NCBI RefSeq assembly: GCF_034670185.1
Contig: NZ_JAXMNY010000003.1
Location: 543,065-607,064, forward strand
Source of the DNA: Nisaea sp.
Lineage (GTDB): Bacteria; Pseudomonadota; Alphaproteobacteria; Thalassobaculales; Thalassobaculaceae
Direction: 5' to 3'
Length of the DNA: 64,000 nt
In this document: piece by piece, positions 56,564 through 64,000 of the stretch
Layout: each line of letters opens with the position of its first letter
How positions within the stretch are numbered: the stretch's first letter is position 1
Program-made: the position numbers and the translations under genes
The notes under the pieces: model-generated
What the model was told of the DNA's origin: nothing
Database searches by the model: none
The model's input: only the letters and a program-made list of their open reading frames with translations

Positions 56564-58171
56564 ATGACGGTTATCAAGACCGCCCTCGCGGGCCGAGACG
56601 AAACTTTCCGGCGCAATGCAGACCGGATGCGAGCGCTTGTCGCGGATCTGCAGGAGCAGGTTGCCGGCGTCAAGCTGGGCGGCGGTGCTCGCAGCCAGGA
56701 ACGGCATGTCAGCCGCGGAAAGTTACTGCCGCGAGACAGGGTCCGGACCTTGCTCGATCCGGGTGCGCCGTGGCTCGAATTCTCCCAGCTCGCGGCCCAC
56801 GGCATGTATGGCGGTGACATCTCCTCCGGCGGCTTATTGACCGGCATAGGCCGGGTGATGGGCCAGGAAGTCATGGTCATTGCCAACGATGCGACGGTGA
56901 AGGGCGGAACCTATTTTCCGATTACCGTGAAGAAGCATCTCCGGGCTCAGGAAATCGCCTGGCAGAACGGATTGCCCTGCATCTATCTGGTGGATTCCGG
57001 TGGAGCCTTCCTGCCGGAGCAGGATGAAGTCTTTCCCGACCGGGATCATTTCGGGCGGATCTTCTACAATCAGGCCAACATGTCGGCGGACGGTATCCCG
57101 CAGATCGCGGTGGTGATGGGCTCCTGCACGGCTGGGGGCGCCTATGTGCCTGCCATGTCTGACGAAAGCATCATCGTCAAGGAGCAGGGCACCATCTTCC
57201 TCGGCGGCCCGCCGCTCGTGAAAGCGGCAACTGGTGAAGTCGTCAGCGCAGAGGATCTGGGCGGCGCGGATGTGCATTCCCGTATCTCGGGCGTGACCGA
57301 CCATATCGCCCGGGACGACACCCACGCGCTCGGGCTTGCGCGCCGGATCGTCGGCAATCTTAATCGTGTGAAGCGGCCAACCCTCGCCATGCGCGAGCCG
57401 GTAGAGCCGCTTTACGATGCGGAAGAGATCTATGGCGTTGTGCCGGAGGATACCCGGACGCCCTATGACGTGCGGGAGATCATCGCCCGCATTGTCGATG
57501 GTTCCGAGTTTGATGAATTCAAGCCGCTCTACGGCACCACACTGGTCACCGGTTTTGCCCATCTTTGGGGCTATCCGGTCGGCATCATCGCCAACAACGG
57601 GATTCTGTTCTCTGAGTCCTCGCTGAAAGGCGCTCATTTCATCGAGCTCTGCTGCCAGCGCGGCATTCCGCTCGTGTTCCTGCAAAACATCACCGGCTTC
57701 ATGGTGGGCCGGAAGTACGAGTCTGGCGGTATCGCCAAGGACGGGGCCAAGCTGGTGACAGCGGTTGCCTCAGCCCGAGTGCCCAAATTCACGGTCATTA
57801 TCGGCGGCTCGTTCGGTGCCGGGAATTACGGTATGTGCGGCCGCGCCTACGGTCCCCGCATGCTCTACATGTGGCCGAACTCCAGGATTTCAGTGATGGG
57901 CGGTGAGCAGGCGGCGAGCGTTCTGGCCCAGGTGCGCCGGGACGGTCTGGAAGCACGCGGCGAAAGCTGGCCTGAAGACGAGGAGGAGGCCTTCAAGGCG
58001 CCGATCCGCGATCAATACGAGACACAAGGGCACCCTTATTACGCCAGCGCAAGGCTCTGGGACGACGGAATCATCGATCCCGCCGATACGCGCACCGTTC
58101 TGGGCCTCTCCATTTCCGCTTCGCTCAACCGCGACATCGAGCCGACGAAATTCGGCATTTTCCGGATGTAA
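56564..58171 (+). CDS. mccB: Methylcrotonyl-CoA carboxylase beta subunit (carboxyltransferase)
   Basis: Transfers carboxyl from carboxybiotin to 3-methylcrotonyl-CoA. The 535-residue protein has RGKLLPRDRVRTLLDPGAPW, EFSQLAAHGMYGGDISSGG, CIYLVDSGGAFLPEQDEVFPDRDHFGRIF, MGSCTAGGAYVPAMSDE, the LQNITGFMVGRKYESGGIAKDGAKL segment and GNYGMCGRAYGPRMLYMWPNSRISVMGGEQAA. The pattern with SGGAFLPEQDEVFPD fits methylcrotonyl-CoA rather than propionyl-CoA carboxylase. It lies just ahead of the hydratase and alpha subunit genes. The ATG at 56564 begins ten bases after the upstream stop. Confidence 0.96.
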   Translation: MTVIKTALAGRDETFRRNADRMRALVADLQEQVAGVKLGGGARSQERHVSRGKLLPRDRVRTLLDPGAPWLEFSQLAAHGMYGGDISSGGLLTGIGRVMGQEVMVIANDATVKGGTYFPITVKKHLRAQEIAWQNGLPCIYLVDSGGAFLPEQDEVFPDRDHFGRIFYNQANMSADGIPQIAVVMGSCTAGGAYVPAMSDESIIVKEQGTIFLGGPPLVKAATGEVVSAEDLGGADVHSRISGVTDHIARDDTHALGLARRIVGNLNRVKRPTLAMREPVEPLYDAEEIYGVVPEDTRTPYDVREIIARIVDGSEFDEFKPLYGTTLVTGFAHLWGYPVGIIANNGILFSESSLKGAHFIELCCQRGIPLVFLQNITGFMVGRKYESGGIAKDGAKLVTAVASARVPKFTVIIGGSFGAGNYGMCGRAYGPRMLYMWPNSRISVMGGEQAASVLAQVRRDGLEARGESWPEDEEEAFKAPIRDQYETQGHPYYASARLWDDGIIDPADTRTVLGLSISASLNRDIEPTKFGIFRM

Positions 58172-58174
58172 CAG

Positions 58175-58981
58175 ATGCACAGTGAATACACACCAAAACG
58201 CCCGGAAAGCCTGATTGTCGAGGACGCGGACGGTATCCTCACCGTCACGCTGAACCGGCCGGACGTCCACAATGCCTTCGACGAGATCCTGATCGATGAT
58301 CTGCACCGCTTGTTTCGCTCGCTGTCGGATCGGGCGGATCTTCTTGCCGTTGTCTTGACCGGTGCCGGCGAGAGCTTTTCCGCCGGAGCGGATCTCAACT
58401 GGATGAAGCGGGCGGCAGACCATACGCAGCACGCTAATTTCGAGGACGCGATGCGGCTTTCGAACATGATGGATGCGCTCTACGCATTGCCGATGACCAC
58501 GATCGCCAAGGTCAACGGCACGGCGATGGGCGGCGGGCTCGGGCTCTGCGCCTGCTGCGATATCGCCGTGGCGGCGGATCCTGCGCAATTCGCCTTGTCC
58601 GAAGTCCGTCTCGGCATCATTCCGGGCGTGATCAGCCCTTATGTTATCCAGGCCATCGGTATCCGGGAATCGCACCGTTGGTTCCAGACCGGTGAGCGGT
58701 TCGTCGCTGCGGAGGCTTTGCGCATGGGATTGCTGCACGCGGTCTGTGCTCCCGACGCGCTGGAGGAGGCGGTCGACGCCATCCTGCGCGAGTTGAAGAA
58801 AGGCAGCCCGGACGCTATCCGGGCCTCGAAAACCCTGCTGCGGGAGGTCGCCGGACGCCAGCTTGACGACACGACCCGGCGGGAGACTGCCCAACGGATT
58901 GCCGGTCAACGGGCCACGCGGGAAGGTCGGGAAGGGCTGTCGGCATTCCTGGAAAAACGCAAGCCGGACTGGATCGCCTGA
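58175..58981 (+). CDS. liuC: Methylglutaconyl-CoA hydratase (enoyl-CoA hydratase family)
   Basis: A 268-residue crotonase-fold protein. It has LTVTLNRPDVHNAFDEIL, VVLTGAGESFSAGADLNWMKR (oxyanion hole), NGTAMGGGLGLCACCDIAVAA, and FALSEVRLGIIPGVISPYVIQAIG with a Glu at the catalytic position. Placement between the two methylcrotonyl-CoA carboxylase genes identifies it as the hydratase that makes HMG-CoA in leucine breakdown (LiuC/AuH). The stop TGA overlaps the mccA start by one base (TGATG), so the two are translationally coupled. It starts three bases after mccB. Confidence 0.92.
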   Translation: MHSEYTPKRPESLIVEDADGILTVTLNRPDVHNAFDEILIDDLHRLFRSLSDRADLLAVVLTGAGESFSAGADLNWMKRAADHTQHANFEDAMRLSNMMDALYALPMTTIAKVNGTAMGGGLGLCACCDIAVAADPAQFALSEVRLGIIPGVISPYVIQAIGIRESHRWFQTGERFVAAEALRMGLLHAVCAPDALEEAVDAILRELKKGSPDAIRASKTLLREVAGRQLDDTTRRETAQRIAGQRATREGREGLSAFLEKRKPDWIA

Positions 58982-61002
58982 TGACGGAGATGCGCACTAT
59001 CCGAACGTTATTGATTGCCAACAGGGGCGAGATTGCCTGCCGGATCATCCGCACGGCCCGTTCGCTGGGCATCCGCACTGTCGCGGTTTATTCGGAAGCG
59101 GACGCGGCCGCTTTGCATGTGGCTGCCGCCGATACGGCTTGTCCAATCGGCCCGGCGCCGGCTGCGGACTCCTACCTTCGGATCGACCGGCTGATTGAGG
59201 CGGCCAAGGCGACGGGGGCGGACGCCATTCATCCGGGCTATGGCTTTCTCTCCGAGAACCCTGAGCTGGCAAGAGCTTGTACCGAAGCGAATATCCTCTT
59301 CATCGGCCCAGACGTTCCGGCAATCGAGGCGATGGGTTCGAAAGCGGCCGCCAAGGATATCATGGCGAAAGCCGGCGTTCCTCTTGTGCCGGGCTATCAC
59401 GGCGCGGACCAGGGCGCGGATACGCTGGAAAAAGCCGCAGAGAATATCGGCTTTCCGGTGCTGCTGAAGGCGAGTGCCGGCGGTGGCGGCAAGGGCATGC
59501 GCGTGGTCGAGCGGGCGGAGGATCTGGCAGACGGTATCGCCGGCGCCAAGCGCGAGGCCGCCGCTGCTTTCGGTGACGACCGGCTGCTGATCGAAAAATA
59601 CCTGACCCGGCCGCGTCATGTGGAAGTTCAGGTTTTCGCGGATCGGCACGGCAACGCTGTGCATCTCTTCGAGCGGGATTGCTCGGTTCAGCGCCGTCAC
59701 CAGAAGGTCGTCGAAGAAGCTCCGGCGCCTGGGCTCGACGAGACTGTGCGCACATCCATGGCGAAAGCGGCGATCGATGCGGCGAAAGCCATCGACTACG
59801 TCGGCGCCGGCACTGTCGAGTTCATCATGGACGAGGACGGTGCCTTTTATTTCATGGAGATGAATACGCGCCTGCAGGTCGAGCATCCGGTGACCGAGGC
59901 TATCACCGGCGAGGATCTCGTCGCCTGGCAGATCCGGGTGGCCGAAGGTGGAACACTGCCGCTCACGCAGGATCAGATTTCTGCGTCGGGCCACGCACTT
60001 GAGGTGCGGATCTATGCTGAGGACCCGGAGCGTGAATTCCTGCCGCAGACCGGACGGTTGAGCCGTCTGGCCTTTCCTGAGGATATGGACGGGGTGCGCA
60101 TCGACACCGGCGTGGTCGAGGGCGATTCGGTCAGCGTTCATTACGATCCGATGATCGCCAAGCTGATCACCCATGGCCGGGACCGGGCCGAAGCGTTGCG
60201 TCGCATGTCGCGGGCTCTCGGGGAGGTCCGGATTGCCGGACTGGCGAACAATGTCCCTTACCTGAAGCGAATCGTTGAACATCGGGCTTTTATCGCGGGC
60301 GGGGTCGATACGCGGTTTATCGAGACCTATCGCGCGGATCTTGCCTCCGGTGGCGCCGGGGAGGCGGCAAGCATGCCGCTGCTGGCCGCTGCAGCTCTTC
60401 TGGAAGCGGAGCGTCTGGACGTGGTGCGGCAAGCCCGCCTTGGCGGCGACCCCTATTCACCCTGGGCAATGGCGTATGGCTGGCGCCTGAATGACAATCC
60501 CCAGCATAGGCTGACGCTGTTGCGCGGTGCGGACGAGCTGTTACTGCCCTACCGCCTTGAGGCCGGGACTTATGTCTTCGAACAAGAGGAAAAGCAGGTC
60601 CGGATTGGCGTCTCGCTTCATGCAGACGGGCGTCTGGATGCACGGCTGGACGGGATTTCCATTCATGCCGAGGCCGCTTTCGAAGGTGACGCCATTACCG
60701 TCTTTTACGGTGGTACGGCGCATCGCTATGTTTTGAAAACGGCACTGGCTTCCGGAGCCGAGGCCGGAGAAAATTCAGGTCACGTCGCCGCGCCGATGCC
60801 CGGCAAACTGATCGCGGTCCATGTTGCCGAAGGTGCGGAAGTCGCCAAGGGCGATCCATTGATGGTGCTCGAAGCCATGAAGATGGAGCATGTGATCAGG
60901 GCCCCGGATGACGGCGTTATCGCGGCATTGCATTACGGACCCGGCGATCAGGTTGAGGAGGGAGCGGACTTGCTGCTCTTCGAGACGCGTATCGCTGATT
61001 GA
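58981..61002 (+). CDS. mccA: Methylcrotonyl-CoA carboxylase alpha subunit (biotin carboxylase/carrier)
   Basis: The biotin-carrying subunit. The 673-residue protein has the biotin carboxylase domain (TLLIANRGEIACRIIRTARSLGI, AIHPGYGFLSENPELARAC, ATP-grasp KASAGGGGKGMRVVERAEDL, RRHQKVVEEAPAPGL, MEMNTRLQVEHPVTEAITG) and, after a linker with the MCC-specific BT domain, a C-terminal biotinyl domain in which K634 of VLEAMKMEHVI is biotinylated. The size and cluster place it in leucine degradation rather than acetyl-CoA or propionyl-CoA carboxylase. No hydroxymethylglutaryl-CoA lyase follows; the next gene is a transporter. Confidence 0.96.
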   Translation: MTEMRTIRTLLIANRGEIACRIIRTARSLGIRTVAVYSEADAAALHVAAADTACPIGPAPAADSYLRIDRLIEAAKATGADAIHPGYGFLSENPELARACTEANILFIGPDVPAIEAMGSKAAAKDIMAKAGVPLVPGYHGADQGADTLEKAAENIGFPVLLKASAGGGGKGMRVVERAEDLADGIAGAKREAAAAFGDDRLLIEKYLTRPRHVEVQVFADRHGNAVHLFERDCSVQRRHQKVVEEAPAPGLDETVRTSMAKAAIDAAKAIDYVGAGTVEFIMDEDGAFYFMEMNTRLQVEHPVTEAITGEDLVAWQIRVAEGGTLPLTQDQISASGHALEVRIYAEDPEREFLPQTGRLSRLAFPEDMDGVRIDTGVVEGDSVSVHYDPMIAKLITHGRDRAEALRRMSRALGEVRIAGLANNVPYLKRIVEHRAFIAGGVDTRFIETYRADLASGGAGEAASMPLLAAAALLEAERLDVVRQARLGGDPYSPWAMAYGWRLNDNPQHRLTLLRGADELLLPYRLEAGTYVFEQEEKQVRIGVSLHADGRLDARLDGISIHAEAAFEGDAITVFYGGTAHRYVLKTALASGAEAGENSGHVAAPMPGKLIAVHVAEGAEVAKGDPLMVLEAMKMEHVIRAPDDGVIAALHYGPGDQVEEGADLLLFETRIAD

Positions 61003-61055
61003 CCGGCTGGCCGTTTGATCGCTTTCTCGCCTGTTGAGTTGAAGAGTTTGTTCCA

Positions 61056-62450
61056 ATGTCGCATTTGCAGCCCCGCCACCTGATTCTCCTGCCGGTTTTC
61101 GCCCTCGCGGGTTGGCTGGCCCTGCTCCCGCCTGAGGGAATGCCGGACGGTGCGGCGCCTGCCGGTGCTCTGGTTGTGTTGTGTATCGGGCTCTGGGCGA
61201 CCGGAGCGATCACTGAGCATCTGGTGGCAATGCTGCTTTTCTTCCTCGCCATGGTGTTTTCCGTGGCGCCGCCGGATGTCGTATTTTCCGGCTTTGCCTC
61301 AGGTGCTTTCTGGCTTGTTCTCGGTGGTCTGATCATCGGGGCTGCTGTTGACGTCACGGGGCTTGGTAAGCGCCTGGCCCGATCCATTACCGCGCGGATC
61401 TCCGGCGGATATGGATCGGTGATTACCGGGATCGTCATCGTCTCCGTTGCGCTGATCTTCCTGATGCCGTCGACCCTGTCGCGAATCGTCCTGCTGATGC
61501 CGATCATGACGGCTCTGGCGGATCGCCTGGGCTATCCGGCGGGCAGCAAGGGACGGAACGGCATGGTGCTGGCGATGATCCTGACCTCGTACCTCTGTTC
61601 CGTCGGGGTGCTTCCGGCGAACGTGCCGAACAATGTGCTGGTTGGCGCGGCGGAGACCGCCCACGGGGTGCATATCCGCTATTTCGACTACCTGCTGCTG
61701 CATTTCCCGGTGCTTGGCGCCGTGAAGGCGGTGGTGATCGCGGTGTTGCTGACCTGGATGTTCAGGGAGCCGGGCCATGCCGATGCGGCGGAGCTTGAAG
61801 ACACACGCGGTAACTGGTCGGGCATGAGCATTGCGGAGCGGAAGATGGCGCTCTATCTCGCGGCCGCATTGGTTTTCTGGGCGACGGATGCAGTTCACGG
61901 TGTTTCGGCCGCCTGGGTTTCGCTGGGGGTAGGAGTGCTTTGCCTGATGCCTGGGGCGGGGTTGGTTTCGGCCGAGGTCTACCGGCAGAAGATATCTCTT
62001 AATCCGTTGATTTATATCGCCGGTATTCTCGCTGTCGGGGCACTCGTCTCGCAGTCGGGACTCGGGAGCTGGATTGGCGAAAAGCTGATCGCGACAGCTG
62101 GGTTAGCACCTGGGCAATCGGCGCAGAATTTCGCGACCATTGCCGGTATCGGCACCCTGATGGGCATGATCTCGACCATGCCGGCCGTGCCGGCTGTCCT
62201 GGCCCCGCTCGCGGACCAGGTGGCAGAGGCAAGCGGCCTTCCGGTATTTCTCGTGCTCAATCTGATCGTGGTCGGTTTCTCGACCGTGATCCTGCCGTAC
62301 CAGGTGCCGCCATTCATTATCGGTATGCAGCTAGGAGACGTGCCGATTCGGGTCGGTGCGCGTGCCTGTGGCCTTCTGGCCATTGCATCGCTTGGCCTTA
62401 TCCTGCCGCTGGACTTCGCTTGGTGGTGGCTGCTCGGTATGTTTGGTTAG
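61056..62450 (+). CDS. DASS-family anion transporter (SLC13-like)
   Basis: A 464-residue inner-membrane protein with about 11-12 hydrophobic helices. Its pattern fits the divalent anion:sodium symporter family: APAGALVVLCIGLWATGAITEH, GFASGAFWLVLGGLIIGAAV, the substrate-binding FLMPSTLSRIVLLMPIMTALADR and a second similar half with MISTMPAVPAVLAPLADQVAE and FSTVILPYQVPPFII. DASS relatives carry dicarboxylates, citrate or sulphate. The SNT-type motif usual in the family is replaced by PST here, so the substrate is uncertain. It lies 53 bases after mccA on the same strand and could share its transcript. Confidence 0.85.
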   Translation: MSHLQPRHLILLPVFALAGWLALLPPEGMPDGAAPAGALVVLCIGLWATGAITEHLVAMLLFFLAMVFSVAPPDVVFSGFASGAFWLVLGGLIIGAAVDVTGLGKRLARSITARISGGYGSVITGIVIVSVALIFLMPSTLSRIVLLMPIMTALADRLGYPAGSKGRNGMVLAMILTSYLCSVGVLPANVPNNVLVGAAETAHGVHIRYFDYLLLHFPVLGAVKAVVIAVLLTWMFREPGHADAAELEDTRGNWSGMSIAERKMALYLAAALVFWATDAVHGVSAAWVSLGVGVLCLMPGAGLVSAEVYRQKISLNPLIYIAGILAVGALVSQSGLGSWIGEKLIATAGLAPGQSAQNFATIAGIGTLMGMISTMPAVPAVLAPLADQVAEASGLPVFLVLNLIVVGFSTVILPYQVPPFIIGMQLGDVPIRVGARACGLLAIASLGLILPLDFAWWWLLGMFG

Positions 62451-62499
62451 GTCGATATGACCGTCGCACACCGAGGCCCGGACCCAGCGGACGACAGCC

Positions 62500-62943
62500 A
62501 TGCCCCTTAATCTGATTAAGCTCTGCGTTGGGATAGAGACGGTGGAGCAGCTGGAGCAATATCGCGCCGAGCAAGTCCGGCAGGCGGAAGCGTCCAGTGT
62601 GGAGCCGGTCAGCATACACCGCACGCGATCCTTTCCGCGCCGGGCGGAAGAGATTCTGGAAGGCGGCTCGCTCTATTGGGTCATCAAGGGGCAAGTCCGG
62701 GCCCGGCAGCGGATCGAGCGCCTGGACGAGGTCGAAATGGCGGAAGGGGGGCGACCGCACTGCGGCATCGTCCTCGATCCTAATGTTGTCCGGGTTGTGC
62801 CGCGCCCACACCGCGCTTTTCAGGGCTGGCGCTATCTGGAACAGGCGAGTGCGCCGCAGGATCTTTATGAGGCGGGCGGTGATATTGACGCCGCCATGCC
62901 GGATGAAATGCAGGCTGAACTCCGGCGACTCGGTATTCTCTAA
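62500..62943 (+). CDS. DUF1489 family protein
   Basis: A 147-residue soluble protein of the alphaproteobacterial DUF1489 family, function unknown. It opens MPLNLIKLCVGIETVEQLEQY and has HRTRSFPRRAEEILEGGSLYWVIKGQVRARQRIERL and LDPNVVRVVPRPHRAFQGWRYLE, the conserved core. No enzyme motif is visible. The ATG begins 49 bases after the transporter stop and the ribosome-binding site is weak. It converges on the lipoprotein gene at 62972. Confidence 0.8.
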   Translation: MPLNLIKLCVGIETVEQLEQYRAEQVRQAEASSVEPVSIHRTRSFPRRAEEILEGGSLYWVIKGQVRARQRIERLDEVEMAEGGRPHCGIVLDPNVVRVVPRPHRAFQGWRYLEQASAPQDLYEAGGDIDAAMPDEMQAELRRLGIL

Positions 62944-62971
62944 GATATTTTGTGAATTTCGGGTCTCGATA

Positions 62972-63520
62972 TCAGTTTTTGGCGCTGCCTATGGTGGGGA
63001 GACCGCCCCTGTTCGCAAGCGGATTGGCCGGTGCCACCGTAAAGTCGATCGCAGTGCCGCCTATGGTCCGGCTATGCAGGGTTACGGTCGCGATCCGCTC
63101 GCCGCGGGAATAGGTCATGGTGCTTATCGCCGAGCGGACACTGGTGATCTTGATCCAGCCGAAACGCGGCATTTCCCGCTCATAGAAGGCATACATGTCC
63201 GGCATCTTGTAGCCGGACGTCAGGGCCAACCGGCCGATCCATCCATCCTCGGCACCGAGAACCAGAAGATTATCGAAGTCGATCTCGGCATTGGCCGGAA
63301 TCGGCACATCCCTGAATTCGGCGAATTGCGGGCCGTTACTGCGATCCTGGGTCTGAGCGCCGGGCTGTCCCGCATCCTTGTCAGACGGCGCGCCGGTTTT
63401 CGTCGACTGTCCGAATGAGGCGAATCCCTGTGGAACACAGGCGCTGAGCGCCAATGTGGTGACAATTACAGCCATTGGAAGCGCAGAATTTATTCTTCCG
63501 CCGCGACGCTGTCTCTGCAT
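62972..63520 (-). CDS. Putative lipoprotein of unknown function
   Basis: A 182-residue protein. After a basic N-terminus, LPMAVIVTTLALSAC is a lipoprotein signal with the acylated Cys28. A Ser/Lys/Gln-rich linker follows, then a folded part: VPIPANAEIDFDNLLVLGAEDGWIGRLAL, MYAFYEREMPRFGWIKIT and SYSRGERIATVTLHSRTIGG in pattern. I believe similar lipoproteins occur in marine alphaproteobacteria, but I cannot name a family. The AT-rich gap upstream is shared with the rRNA operon promoter. The role is unknown; outer-membrane lipoprotein location is inference from the signal. Confidence 0.7.
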   Translation of the reverse strand: MQRQRRGGRINSALPMAVIVTTLALSACVPQGFASFGQSTKTGAPSDKDAGQPGAQTQDRSNGPQFAEFRDVPIPANAEIDFDNLLVLGAEDGWIGRLALTSGYKMPDMYAFYEREMPRFGWIKITSVRSAISTMTYSRGERIATVTLHSRTIGGTAIDFTVAPANPLANRGGLPTIGSAKN

Positions 63521-63655
63521 CTCAGTTTTATCCAGTTCAGAAACCCGAGTTATGGCGCTTATTTTCCTCGAAACACCCTATAGAATGTTTTTTTGCGCCA
63601 TATTTATGCTATATATAGTGCCATCAATTTCGGAGGCTGTCAGGCTTTTTCGCTG

Positions 63656-63685
63656 TTGACACGCCCCGGCCCGAGGTCCTATACA
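63656..63685 (+). promoter_or_regulatory. rrn promoter P1
   Basis: A consensus TTGACA (63656-63661) and TATACA (63680-63685), 18 bases apart, follow an AT-rich stretch that could serve as an UP element. The start would be near 63692 in GC-rich DNA, as usual for rRNA promoters with a discriminator. Confidence 0.85.
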
Positions 63686-63736
63686 CCGGCCCACTTCGCG
63701 GCGCCGCAGCGCTGACACGCCTCTCGAAAAAGGGGC

Positions 63737-63765
63737 TTGCATCCAGCAGCGGCCTCGCCTACATT
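63737..63765 (+). promoter_or_regulatory. rrn promoter P2 (candidate)
   Basis: TTGCAT (63737-63742) and TACATT (63760-63765) are 17 bases apart, 81 bases after P1. Tandem promoters are the rule for rRNA operons. Weaker boxes than P1, so less certain. Confidence 0.5.
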
Positions 63766-63854
63766 CAGGTTTCGCGAAACGTTGATCGTCTTCGCGGCTT
63801 CCACAGACGGGGAATATCCGGGCCGCCGGTTAGGCGGAACAGGGTTTCGTTGTC

Positions 63855-63884
63855 TCTCCTCTTCGGAGGGGATGCTCTTTGACA
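63855..63884 (+). promoter_or_regulatory. rrn antitermination leader: boxB-like hairpin plus boxA
   Basis: TCTCCTC (63855-63861) and GAGGGGA (63866-63872) form a seven-bp stem closed by a stable TTCG loop. Immediately downstream is TGCTCTTTGACA (63873-63884), one base different from the Escherichia coli rrn boxA TGCTCTTTAACA. This is the NusB/NusE binding site that keeps rRNA transcription resistant to Rho. Confidence 0.82.
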
Positions 63885-64000
63885 TTGTAGATATAGGAAA
63901 GGGATGCGCAGGCGGCGGGCCTGAATTGGTTTGCCGGTTTTCGATCATAATGATTGATCTTGAGCATCCTGAGCTAAAGTTAACACAGAAGCTCTTGTGC

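Larger units (their letters stand above)
63521..64000 (+). other. Upstream regulatory region of an rRNA operon (16S gene beyond the window)
   Basis: The final 480 bases hold no gene. An AT-rich stretch at about 63540-63660 (many A/T runs, TATATATAG) precedes two promoters, then a leader with a boxB-like hairpin and boxA. The mature 16S start (an AGAGTTTGAT-type sequence) was not found before the end, so it should begin shortly after position 64000. Confidence 0.8.

Noticed and set aside
63679..63948. Open frame of 89 codons on the minus strand in the rRNA leader
   Set aside because: Lies over the rrn promoters and boxA, without ribosome-binding site or family pattern.
1..64000. CRISPR arrays, insertion sequences, prophage or attachment sites
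   Set aside because: No regularly spaced repeats, transposase or integrase genes, or flanking direct repeats were seen.

Overview
The window is a GC-rich stretch of about 64 kb from an alphaproteobacterial chromosome, and almost all of it is coding. Several features point to that class: the divK-pleD pair, a RNase E whose extreme C-terminus carries a GWW motif, HdaA next to a PerM-type membrane protein, EipB (DUF1849), DUF1489, a small bacterial aa3 cytochrome oxidase subunit IV, and an inactive dihydroorotase partner encoded beside pyrB. Overall content suggests a free-living aerobic Rhodospirillales-like organism; that placement is inference. No phage, insertion sequence, CRISPR array or integrated island was seen.

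Layout. 1-3.8 kb: the start of an amidase gene (amiC, cut by the window edge) diverges from rne, which has a long structured leader. 3.8-11.5 kb (minus): an outer-membrane biogenesis run lptF-lptG-lptD-surA followed by pdxA and rsmA. 11.7-15.6 kb (plus): pepA-holC, a PatB/MalY aminotransferase and ndk. 15.6-17.6 kb (minus): a 45-residue cytochrome oxidase subunit, then purM-purN. 17.8-25.6 kb (plus): DUF2066 protein, PerM-like protein, hdaA, an atypical SDR, ppk and ppx. 25.6-32.7 kb: rnd, a SPOR lipoprotein, an SMR exporter, a diguanylate cyclase, eipB, dinB and a ROK sugar kinase. 32.8-34.6 kb (plus): the cell-cycle pair divK-pleD. 34.7-45.8 kb (minus): pyrB-pyrC'-plsY-dprA-topA-rnr-S41 protease-rpmG. 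46.0-48.1 kb: acylphosphatase, a HEPN-like gene, a small unknown gene, lipB and tRNA-Leu(GAG). 48.2-52.0 kb (plus): maeB and mgtE. 52.0-61.0 kb (plus): a leucine/isovalerate degradation cluster headed by a MerR regulator with two matching palindromic operators. 61-63.5 kb: a DASS transporter, DUF1489 and a lipoprotein. The last 350 bases hold the promoter and antitermination leader of an rRNA operon whose 16S gene must start just outside the window.

How the genes work together. Most of the window is housekeeping: LPS export, outer-membrane protein folding, purine and pyrimidine synthesis, polyphosphate metabolism, RNA decay (rne, rnd, rnr), replication control (hdaA, holC, topA), cell-cycle signalling and c-di-GMP. 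The most distinct functional unit is the leucine cluster: regulator, thioesterase, isovaleryl-CoA dehydrogenase, both methylcrotonyl-CoA carboxylase subunits and a methylglutaconyl-CoA hydratase. It also contains unexpected members (a DNA glycosylase, a Rid protein, an SDR, a DsbA-like isomerase) and has no HMG-CoA lyase.

No clearly new multi-gene system was found. The observations most worth checking are a purM with no canonical start codon (ATA where ATG is expected), two near-perfect hairpins between the SDR and ppk, a tRNA-like fold in the rne leader, a catalytically dead dihydroorotase, a probably leaderless pyrB, and a HEPN-like gene of unknown role.
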